Assembly (NCBI GenBank): GCA_025453855.1 | Contig: JALOPO010000030.1 | Coordinates: 1 to 11,377, forward strand | Length of the DNA: 11,377 bases | Reading direction: 5' to 3' | From: Gemmatimonadaceae bacterium | GTDB taxonomy: Bacteria; Gemmatimonadota; Gemmatimonadetes; Gemmatimonadales; Gemmatimonadaceae | Shown: piece after piece, positions 7,211 through 11,377 of the stretch | How positions within the stretch are numbered: the first letter of the stretch is position 1 | How the letters are laid out: each line of letters opens with the position of its first letter | Notes under the pieces: model-generated | What the model saw: only the letters and a program-made list of their open reading frames with translations | What the model was told of the DNA's origin: nothing | Databases searched by the model: none | Made by a program: the position numbers and the translations under genes

Positions 7211-7617
7211 TCGCCGCGCCCGCGGCGGCGGCGCCGTCCGCGGGTGACGGGACGCCGCTCGCGCGCTTCCGGGCCGTGCTCGACGAACGCACGCGGCAGG
7301 GCGAGGCGCTGGCCATCGCCGCCGCGGCGGGCGATGCGACGGCGCTCGAGGACGCACTCGCGGCACGCGACGCGCTGGCCGTCGAGCTGACGATGGCGGC
7401 GGCCGCGCTCGAGGGCGCGGCCGGTGTGGTGCGCGACGAGGCGCTGGCTGCCGTGCGCGTGGCCGAAGCCGCCGACGCGGCGGTGGCCGCGGCGGTGCTC
7501 GCGGCGCGCGACGAGGTGGCGCGCGAGCTCGCCCAGCTCGATGCCGGCGCCGCCGCGGCCGGCGCCTATCACGGCGACGCGGCGCGTCGCGCGGTCGACA
7601 TCACCGTCACCGACTGA
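7207..7617 (+). CDS. Small helical protein, probable FliT/FlgN-like export chaperone
   Basis: The protein has 136 residues, very rich in alanine, and is predicted to be almost entirely helical. It starts at a GTG that overlaps the fliS stop by four bases (GTGA). Residues about 20-110 read as amphipathic helices with repeated L/A heptad-like spacing (RFRAVLDERTRQGEALAIAA, then LEDALAARDALAVELTMAAA). The end (DEVARELAQLDAGAAAAGAYHG, about 102-122) resembles the FliT/FlgN C-terminal pattern in which a long helix ends in a G...A.xAY motif. FliT or FlgN chaperones commonly follow fliS and escort FliD or hook-associated proteins to the export gate. Sequence identity is too low to choose between FliT and FlgN, and the composition bias makes chance similarity possible. 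The gene is real judging by coupling and codon use; the function is an inference. Confidence 0.6.
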   Translation: MIAAPAAAAPSAGDGTPLARFRAVLDERTRQGEALAIAAAAGDATALEDALAARDALAVELTMAAAALEGAAGVVRDEALAAVRVAEAADAAVAAAVLAARDEVARELAQLDAGAAAAGAYHGDAARRAVDITVTD

Positions 7618-7814
7618 TCGCGCGGCCCGGGTGACGCGCGCGTCGCGTTCGCGCGCCATGCGGGTGCCCGCGCGCGTCGCCACGCGCGACGACAGCCGTT
7701 TGCTCGCCGGCACGATCGTGACGCCGGACGTGCTGACGCGTCCCGCATGCGACAGGTACGTGTCGCGCCTGCCGGCATCGGCGGGGCGACGTCACCTCCT
7801 GCTTCCCCCTCGCG
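7618..7814. other. Gene-free stretch after the fliC-fliD-fliS unit
   Basis: No convincing ORF covers these 197 bases. They contain a 12-bp perfect palindrome GACGCGCGCGTC at 7633-7644, a direct repeat CGCGCGTCGC (7637-7646 and 7671-7680), and a short stem CGTCGC/GCGACG (7675-7680 with 7686-7691). Any of these could terminate the upstream unit, but none has a T tract, and in DNA this GC-rich such palindromes arise easily. ATGCGACA at 7747-7754 is inverted at 7816-7823. No RNA gene or promoter is recognised. Confidence 0.4.
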
Positions 7815-8141
7815 ATGTCGCATCCGGAGCGCCCTGCGCGCCCCACCACCAGCTGGACCGACGCGCTCGCCCGGCCGGTGACGGCGCGCGGCGCGTCCCC
7901 GACCCGGCCCGGCGCCGGGTCGCCGCGTCGCGAGGCGCTGCGCGACCGTGCGGTGCCGCTCAGCCCCACGCCGCTCGCCGATCTCCCGCGCCGCCCCGAG
8001 CGTCGCCCCGATCGCCCGACCCCCGCGCCCGGCCCGGGTCCCCTGCCGCTCCCCCTCGAGCCCGAGCCGCGCCCCGACGTCCGGGCGGCAGGATCGACCG
8101 GCTCGGCAGTCGCTGCCGCGCCGATTCGGGTCGGGGAGTGA
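7815..8141 (+). CDS. Proline-rich hypothetical ORF, doubtful
   Basis: This ORF encodes 108 residues with about one proline in five, many arginines and no recognisable fold (for example RPDRPTPAPGPGPLPLPLEP). Most third codon positions are G or C, consistent with the surrounding genes, but the second positions are also GC-rich, so codon bias does not discriminate well. There is no Shine-Dalgarno before the ATG. An overlapping minus-strand ORF (7607-8149) is richer in Arg, Ser and Gly and looks like its shadow. The TGA stop forms the first three bases of the -35 element of the flgM promoter. If real, it would be an intrinsically disordered protein between the export chaperones and FlgM. I do not recognise it. 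Confidence 0.3.
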   Translation: MSHPERPARPTTSWTDALARPVTARGASPTRPGAGSPRREALRDRAVPLSPTPLADLPRRPERRPDRPTPAPGPGPLPLPLEPEPRPDVRAAGSTGSAVAAAPIRVGE

Positions 8142-8165
8142 AGTATCATCCGTTCCCGCCGATAC
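8139..8165 (+). promoter_or_regulatory. Sigma-28 (FliA)-type promoter of flgM
   Basis: TGAAGTAT (8139-8146) and GCCGATAC (8158-8165) are separated by exactly 11 bases. Against TAAAGTTT-N11-GCCGATAA the match is 6/8 and 7/8, the best in the window. Transcription would start near 8171, so the leader is only about 18 bases and holds little beyond the Shine-Dalgarno. It places the anti-sigma factor under the sigma factor it inhibits, as in the class 3 flgM promoter of Salmonella. Confidence 0.8.
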
Positions 8166-8174
8166 CCTCCCCTT

Positions 8175-8182
8175 GGAGGTGA
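8175..8182 (+). promoter_or_regulatory. Ribosome binding site that sets the flgM start
   Basis: GGAGGTGA at 8175-8182 is a near-perfect anti-16S match. It lies six bases before the ATG at 8189 and directly abuts the GTG at 8183, which is therefore too close to be the start. The shorter protein (103 aa) is preferred. Confidence 0.8.
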
Positions 8183-8188
8183 GTGACC

Positions 8189-8500
8189 ATGCAGATCAAC
8201 GGCAACAACCGGTTGCGGTCACCCGCGATCGACCCCACCACGCGGCCGGCGTCGCCGGAGCGCGGGGGGAGCACGCGTCCCGAGCAGGCAGGGGCTCCGG
8301 CCCCCAGCCGGCGGACGGACACCGTCTCGTTCTCCGAGGCGGGCAAGGCCCTCGCGGGCGGTGCCGAGCGCACCGAGCGCGGCGAGCTGTCGGCGGCCCG
8401 TGTCGAGGAGGTGCGTCAGCGCCTGCTCGGCGGGGCGTACAACAGCGCCGAGATGGCCGAGCAGGTCGCTCGGCGGATCCTCGAGCGGGGCGACCTCTGA
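8189..8500 (+). CDS. flgM: FlgM-like anti-sigma-28 factor
   Basis: The protein has 103 residues, close to the family length (about 97 in Salmonella). The N-terminal 40 residues are polar, proline-rich and probably disordered, as expected for a protein that leaves through the flagellar export channel. Then comes DTVSFSEAGKAL (44-55), matching the V.lS..a..L segment of FlgM. RVEEVRQRLLGGAYNSAEMA, followed by EQVARRILER (71-100), matches the sigma-binding helices with the hallmark G.Y between R..I/L and vA..ll. FlgM binds FliA and blocks late gene expression until the hook-basal body is complete and it is secreted. The gene stands alone, with its own sigma-28-type promoter and strong Shine-Dalgarno, between the filament genes and the chemotaxis genes. 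Homology is weak outside the C-terminal motif, so an automated annotation may call it hypothetical. Confidence 0.8.
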   Translation: MQINGNNRLRSPAIDPTTRPASPERGGSTRPEQAGAPAPSRRTDTVSFSEAGKALAGGAERTERGELSAARVEEVRQRLLGGAYNSAEMAEQVARRILERGDL

Positions 8501-8516
8501 GCGCGTAGTGTTGGGT

Positions 8517-8535
8517 GGGGCGGTGAGTTCGCCCC
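8517..8535 (+). terminator. GC hairpin downstream of flgM
   Basis: GGGGCG (8517-8522) pairs with CGCCCC (8530-8535) around a seven-base loop, 16 bases after the flgM stop. No T tract follows, so it is a probable but unproven terminator. It is the first of a row of hairpins in this intergenic region. Confidence 0.5.
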
Positions 8536-8556
8536 GGTGGTGCAGTGAGCAGGACG

Positions 8557-8594
8557 CGAACGCACGGTCCGCCGCGAGGCGGGGCGTGCGTTCG
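8557..8594 (+). repeat. Long compound hairpin with GNRA loop
   Basis: Outer arms CGAACGCACG (8557-8566) and CGTGCGTTCG (8585-8594) are perfectly complementary over 10 bp. After a two-by-two mismatch, inner arms CCGCC (8569-8573) and GGCGG (8578-8582) close a GCGA tetraloop (8574-8577), a GNRA-type loop. It may terminate flgM transcripts or belong to the adjoining REP-like cluster. No coding function is seen. Confidence 0.6.
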
Positions 8595-8598
8595 TGCT

Positions 8599-8651
8599 TG
8601 CGGTGTCAGGCACCTCTGTCCCGTATGGGGCCAGAGGTGCCTGACACCGCA
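8599..8651 (+). repeat. REP-like palindrome, 20-bp perfect arms
   Basis: TGCGGTGTCAGGCACCTCTG (8599-8618) is the exact reverse complement of 8632-8651. Inside, CCC (8620-8622) and GGG (8628-8630) extend the stem after one mismatch, leaving a five-base loop. The arms contain the 16-bp motif GGGACAGAGGTGCCTG in both orientations (minus at 8607-8622; plus variant GGGCCAG... at 8628-8643). The structure resembles REP/BIME elements mobilised by RAYT transposases, but no such transposase is in the window. Confidence 0.75.
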
Positions 8652-8668
8652 GCGCCGCCACGCGGCGC
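8652..8668 (+). repeat. Small perfect hairpin next to the REP-like palindrome
   Basis: GCGCCGC (8652-8658) and GCGGCGC (8662-8668) form a 7-bp stem with a three-base loop, directly adjoining the larger palindrome. In DNA this GC-rich it could be chance, but it lies in an uninterrupted series of hairpins. Confidence 0.4.
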
Positions 8669-8673
8669 CCGTG

Positions 8674-8713
8674 GGGACAGAGGTGCCTGGGGGACAGCGG
8701 TGCCTGGCACCGC
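8674..8713 (+). repeat. Two direct copies of the 16-bp REP-like motif, second one palindromic
   Basis: GGGACAGAGGTGCCTG at 8674-8689 and GGGACAGCGGTGCCTG at 8691-8706 differ by one base and are separated by one base. The second copy runs into a palindrome, GCGGTGCC-T-GGCACCGC (8697-8713). With the two copies in the preceding hairpin, the motif occurs four times within 100 bases. Confidence 0.75.
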
Positions 8714-8720
8714 ACGCACA

Positions 8721-8764
8721 CCCGACGCGCACCCGATGCGCACCTGACGCGCGCCTGACACGCG
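8721..8764 (+). repeat. Four tandem 11-bp repeats upstream of the cheY promoter
   Basis: The units CCCGACGCGCA, CCCGATGCGCA, CCTGACGCGCG and CCTGACACGCG follow one another without gaps (8721-8731, 8732-8742, 8743-8753, 8754-8764), consensus CCYGAYRCGCR. The array ends one base before the -35 element at 8766. Eleven bases is about one helical turn, so any protein bound to the units would face one side of the DNA. It may be a regulator site or slippage-derived filler. Confidence 0.6.
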
Positions 8765-8765
8765 C

Positions 8766-8792
8766 TCAAGTGGCCGGCAAAGCGGGCGATAC
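8766..8792 (+). promoter_or_regulatory. Sigma-28 (FliA)-type promoter of the cheY-cheZ-cheA unit
   Basis: TCAAGTGG (8766-8773) and GGCGATAC (8785-8792) are separated by exactly 11 bases. The -35 starts with the same TCAAGT as the fliC promoter, and the last six bases of the -10 (CGATAC) equal those before flgM. Transcription would start near 8799, leaving a leader of about 105 bases before cheY. Sigma-28 control of chemotaxis genes is usual in flagellated bacteria. Confidence 0.7.
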
Positions 8793-8904
8793 TCGCAGCC
8801 GAGGCGTTCACGACGCCCGTTCCCGCGCGCGGCCCGCATCGGTCGCGCCGACTCCCGGCCGCGACGCCCGCGCGCCAACGCCACCCGCACAGGATCCCCG
8901 CGCC

Positions 8905-9276
8905 ATGAAGTTCCTCGTCGTCGACGACTCGGCAACGATGCGCCGCATCGTGGTGAACTCGCTCCAGCGCATCGGCTACGCCGACATCGTCGAGGCCGAG
9001 GACGGCCTCGACGCGCTCAACAAGTACGATGCCTCGATCGGCTTCGTCGTCACCGACTGGAACATGCCGAACATGACCGGCACGGAGCTCGTCCAGGCGC
9101 TCCGCCAGCGCGACGACGGCCGCACCGTCCCCGTGCTCATGGTCACCGCGCGCTCCGTGCGCGAGGACATCATCACCGCCCTCGAGGCGGGGGTGAACAA
9201 CTACATCGTCAAGCCCTTCACGCCCCAGGTGCTGAAGGAGAAGATCGACTCGCTCATCGTCGCGCCCGCGGCCTGA
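8905..9276 (+). CDS. cheY: Chemotaxis response regulator CheY
   Basis: The protein has 123 residues and is a stand-alone receiver domain. All key residues are present: acidic pair D7-D8, phosphoacceptor D51 in TDWNMPNMTG, T81 in LMVTA, aromatic switch Y100 and K103 in IVKPF. The DWNMPN motif and overall length match flagellar CheY rather than general receivers. Phospho-CheY, made by CheA, binds the FliM switch to change rotation. The same frame is open upstream to 8545, but that extension reads through the hairpin repeats and promoter; the ATG at 8905 begins the conserved first strand and has AGGA (8891-8894) ten bases upstream. It is the first gene of a unit with cheZ 44 bases downstream. 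Confidence 0.97.
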   Translation: MKFLVVDDSATMRRIVVNSLQRIGYADIVEAEDGLDALNKYDASIGFVVTDWNMPNMTGTELVQALRQRDDGRTVPVLMVTARSVREDIITALEAGVNNYIVKPFTPQVLKEKIDSLIVAPAA

Positions 9277-9320
9277 GTCGCGCTGCACGCCGTTCCATCG
9301 TTCCTCTCTCCCACCGATCC

Positions 9321-10052
9321 ATGTCGCGCGACATCTCCCACGAGGCGCTCTACGACACCGCCGCCACGCTTCGCCTGGTCGATGCGGAGCTCGGCGCCCT
9401 CGCCGGGCGCATCGCGCCCGCGGCACCCACGCACGCCCCCGTCGCCGTGAGCCCGACCCCCGCGCCCAGGGGCGTCGAGAGCGTCCGGGCCGGCGGCCCC
9501 GTGCTCGCCGTGCTCCCCAACCTGCTCGAGCAGGCGATGCACGAGGTCAGCCAGATGCTCCTCTCGCTCCGCGAGGGGCGCGAGAACATCCGGCAGGCCA
9601 CCATGGAGCGCCTCAGCTCCACGCACGCCAAGCTCGACGAGGTGAAGGGCGCCACCGCCACCGCGGCCACCGACATCCTCGACGCGCTCGACCGCTCGAC
9701 CGCGCTCGTCGACGAGCTCGATGCCGTCGAAGCCGCCGGCGACACGGTGCGCGGCCCCGAGCTGCGCAACCAGCTCCGCGACGAGCTCTTCACCGTGATG
9801 GGCCACATGCAGTTCCAGGACATCACGTCGCAGCAGATCCTCAGCGCGCAGTCGCTCCTCGGCGACATGGAGGCGCGCCTCGTGCAGATCGCCGAGCTCT
9901 TCGACCTCGAGGTCGGGCAGCGTCGCGACGACTCGGCCGCGCCGAACATCCACGTCGACCCGCGCCGCTTCGACCCGAACGCCACGCTCGACGACGCCTC
10001 CTCGCGCCAGGCGCTCGCCGACGCGCTCGTGCGCCGCACCGCCGCGGGCTGA
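9321..10052 (+). CDS. cheZ: CheY-phosphate phosphatase CheZ
   Basis: The protein has 243 residues (Salmonella CheZ 214). Residues 63-195 form the long helical hairpin; it contains HMQFQDITSQQI (162-173), which aligns with the catalytic segment of CheZ. D167 and Q171 correspond to E. coli D143 and Q147, the residue inserted into the CheY active site. Residues 32-60 are a Pro/Ala linker absent from compact homologues. After residue 200 a loose, acidic, proline-containing tail leads to SRQALADALVRR (228-239), in the place of the C-terminal CheY-binding helix (DDLLDSLGF in E. coli) but lacking its acidic start and terminal GF. The adjacent cheY is its expected substrate. No Shine-Dalgarno is visible before the ATG; the upstream bases are pyrimidine-rich. 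Confidence 0.9.
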   Translation: MSRDISHEALYDTAATLRLVDAELGALAGRIAPAAPTHAPVAVSPTPAPRGVESVRAGGPVLAVLPNLLEQAMHEVSQMLLSLREGRENIRQATMERLSSTHAKLDEVKGATATAATDILDALDRSTALVDELDAVEAAGDTVRGPELRNQLRDELFTVMGHMQFQDITSQQILSAQSLLGDMEARLVQIAELFDLEVGQRRDDSAAPNIHVDPRRFDPNATLDDASSRQALADALVRRTAAG

Positions 10053-10094
10053 CCCCCCGGCGGTGCCCCCGCACCGCCCCCACCGCCCGGCGCC

Positions 10095-10820
10095 ATGATC
10101 CTCATCATCGAGGACGACCAGATCACCACCCACATCCTGACCGCGCTCATGAAGCGGCAGCGGTGGGAGCACGTGATCGCGGGCACCTGCGTCGACGCGC
10201 AGCAGGTCATGGCGTCGGTGCCGCTCGACCTCGTCCTCACCGACGTCTCGCTCCGCGACGGCAACGGGCTCGACCTCGTCGAGCAGATGATGCTCAAGCC
10301 GTGGCTGCAGGACATCCCCGTGATGCTCTGCACCGCCGACGGGCGCCGCGCCACCGTCGAGCGTGCGCTCGGCCTGGGCGCGGTGGACTACATCAAGAAG
10401 CCGCTCAACGTCGACCAGATGCAGAGCCGCATCGTGCGCGCCCTGCAGCGCGCCCCCCGGCGCTGGGAGAACTGGCGCGAGATGATCAAGCGCCTGCGCG
10501 TCGACGGCCGCAGCTTCTTCCCCCTCCTCCAGCTCACGCGCGAGCAGCTCGTGCGCCTCGTCGAGAAGCTCGAGCGCTGGAACCCCGCCACCGGCGACGT
10601 GGACGAGGTGAACGCCGACGTGGCGCGCCTCCGCTCGGCGGCGCTGAACGTGGGCGCCGTGCGCTGCGTCTCGATGATCGACTTCCTCTGGACCGGCAGC
10701 GCCAGCGAGCAGGACGTCGCCGACCTGCACGACGCGATGGCCATCGAGGCGCGCAGCTTCGAGAAGGCGATCAGCAACCGCAACGCGGGACTCGCCACGC
10801 TCGGCGGCGGCGCGCGCTGA
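10095..10820 (+). CDS. Response regulator with receiver and degenerate HPt-like C-terminal domain
   Basis: The protein has 241 residues. The receiver domain (1-118) has acidic residues E6-D7-D8, phosphoacceptor D50 in VLTDVSLRDGNGLD, T80 in MLCTA and K102 in YIKKPL. Residues about 120-150 are a basic linker (APRRWENWREMIKRLR). The C-terminal part (about 150-228) is helical and has ADVARLRSAALNVGAVRC (174-191), which resembles the HPt signature aHtLKGaa.niGa.rl; the position expected for the phosphoryl-accepting His is A177. It therefore cannot be phosphorylated like a standard HPt but may keep the four-helix bundle for protein binding. No DNA-binding or GGDEF/HD-GYP output is seen. It lies between cheZ and the CheA start, so it is likely to act with CheA, for example as a phosphate sink or adaptor. 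The HPt assignment is by eye. Confidence 0.85.
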   Translation: MILIIEDDQITTHILTALMKRQRWEHVIAGTCVDAQQVMASVPLDLVLTDVSLRDGNGLDLVEQMMLKPWLQDIPVMLCTADGRRATVERALGLGAVDYIKKPLNVDQMQSRIVRALQRAPRRWENWREMIKRLRVDGRSFFPLLQLTREQLVRLVEKLERWNPATGDVDEVNADVARLRSAALNVGAVRCVSMIDFLWTGSASEQDVADLHDAMAIEARSFEKAISNRNAGLATLGGGAR

Positions 10821-10928
10821 TCGCGCCGATCCCCGGGACGGGTGCGCGCCGGCTGTAGCGCCCCGGCGAGCGACCGACACTCCCCCGCAGTCCGTTCCCA
10901 CCGCACCCGCACTCCGTCCCACGCCCCG
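10821..10928 (+). other. C-rich, G-poor spacer before cheA
   Basis: These 108 bases contain no ORF. The stretch 10871-10928 is strikingly rich in C and poor in G (for example CCGCACCCGCACTCCGTCCC), the composition of Rho-utilisation sites. GCCGATCC at 10825-10832 resembles a sigma-28 -10 element, but no -35 element lies at the right distance. No Shine-Dalgarno precedes the cheA ATG. Confidence 0.35.
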
Positions 10929-11377
10929 ATGGTGTACCAGGCCCTCGACGACGCCGCCTTCACCGTCGTCCAGCTCGAAGTCACGGAGCTCGACGACATC
11001 AAGGCGCTGCGCGACAAGCTCCGCGAGTTCGCCGTCTTCGACGAGGACGCGCCGCCGCGCGTGCGCGCCTACGCGCAGGAAGCGGCCACCGCGCTGAACC
11101 TCATCGTGCTCGGCGCCGCGCCGGAGCCGGAGAAGGCGCTCCAGAACGCGAGCACCGCCATCGAGCGCGCGATCGCCGAGGCCGAGCAGGCGGGCGCCGG
11201 CGGCGCCGCCGAGGCCCGCGCCGCCGCGGAGGCCGCCGCCGCCGAGGCGCGCGCCGAGGACCCGACCAGCGAGCCGCTCCCCGGCGACGTGGATCGCGAG
11301 CTGCTGCGCGACTTCCTCACCGAGAGCCGCGACGGCCTCACCGCCGCCGAGCAGGCGCTCCTCGCCCTCGAGAGCGA
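10929..11377 (+). CDS. cheA: Chemotaxis histidine kinase CheA, N-terminal part (runs off window)
   Basis: The reading frame from the ATG at 10929 stays open to the window end, giving 149 codons and two extra bases. Residues 122-148 (DRELLRDFLTESRDGLTAAE, then QALLALE) match the first helix of a CheA P1/HPt domain; the phosphorylated His would lie just beyond the window. Before it is an unusual extension of about 120 residues. Residues 11-60 look like a small alpha/beta unit (FTVVQLEVTELDDIKALRDK then ALNLIVLG), and 65-112 a highly charged Ala/Glu helix or linker. Ordinary CheA proteins begin directly with P1. The position after cheY, cheZ and another receiver supports CheA. A different HPt-containing hybrid kinase cannot be excluded because the P3-P5 domains are not visible. 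Confidence 0.75.
   Translation, partial: MVYQALDDAAFTVVQLEVTELDDIKALRDKLREFAVFDEDAPPRVRAYAQEAATALNLIVLGAAPEPEKALQNASTAIERAIAEAEQAGAGGAAEARAAAEAAAAEARAEDPTSEPLPGDVDRELLRDFLTESRDGLTAAEQALLALES

Noticed and set aside
7633..7644. Palindrome GACGCGCGCGTC as operator or terminator
   Set aside because: CG-alternating palindromes arise readily at this GC content and no loop or T tract supports a terminator.
7618..8138. c-di-GMP or other riboswitch upstream of flgM
   Set aside because: I looked for conserved riboswitch cores and saw none; the predicted flgM transcript has only about 18 bases of leader.
8599..8713. CRISPR-like array
   Set aside because: Repeats are 16 bp, occur in both orientations and lack regular unique spacers; REP-like palindromes fit better and no cas genes are seen.
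8545..8904. N-terminal extension of cheY through the hairpin cluster
   Set aside because: The extension translates the repeats and the promoter into low-complexity peptide; CheY has its normal length from the ATG at 8905.
10825..10832. Sigma-28 -10-like GCCGATCC upstream of cheA
   Set aside because: No TSAAGT-like -35 element lies 11 bases upstream, and the cheA gene is likely to be read from the cheY promoter.
9201..10922. 573-residue minus-strand ORF opposite cheZ and the response regulator
   Set aside because: His/Arg/Glu/Gly-rich antisense shadow; the plus strand holds CheZ and receiver motifs with intact catalytic residues.

Overview
The window is GC-rich bacterial DNA (above 70% G+C by eye, with nearly all third codon positions G or C). 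It is one continuous flagellum and chemotaxis locus. No marker fixes the species. The GC content, a short flagellin, CheZ beside CheY, and a kinase with a long N-terminal extension would fit Gemmatimonadota or another high-GC, flagellated Gram-negative lineage; this is an inference and not an identification.

Left part (1-3576, minus strand): three tightly packed genes run leftward. Two are paralogous proteins with N-terminal TPRs and a C-terminal GT-B-like glycosyltransferase domain, overlapping by 4 bp. The third is a SAM-dependent methyltransferase, cut by the window edge. They point away from the flagellin gene, and the most economical reading is a flagellin glycosylation/modification operon. 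The TPR plus glycosyltransferase architecture is that of the Caulobacter flagellin glycosyltransferase FlmG.

Middle (3577-7617, plus strand): a divergent promoter region, then fliC (short flagellin, 255 aa), a strong hairpin, fliD (filament cap), fliS (flagellin chaperone) and a small FliT/FlgN-like coiled-coil chaperone. The flagellin leader carries a GGA-in-hairpin-loop motif and a second GGA at the ribosome binding site, an arrangement like CsrA targets in other flagellin mRNAs.

Right-middle (7618-8904): a proline-rich ORF of doubtful reality, a sigma-28-type promoter, flgM (anti-sigma-28 factor), then about 250 bases packed with five hairpins, a 16-bp repeat in four copies (REP-like) and a tandem 11-bp repeat. 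This ends in another sigma-28-type promoter.

Right (8905-11377): cheY, cheZ, a response regulator whose C-terminal half looks like an HPt domain without its histidine, and the start of cheA, which has an unusual extension of about 120 residues before the P1 domain.

The unifying observation is a set of three well-matched sigma-28 promoters with identical 11-base spacing (before fliC, flgM and cheY) and a weaker fourth before the glycosyltransferase operon. Filament, filament modification, chemotaxis signalling and the anti-sigma factor would then all be late, FliA-dependent units, with FlgM closing a negative feedback loop.
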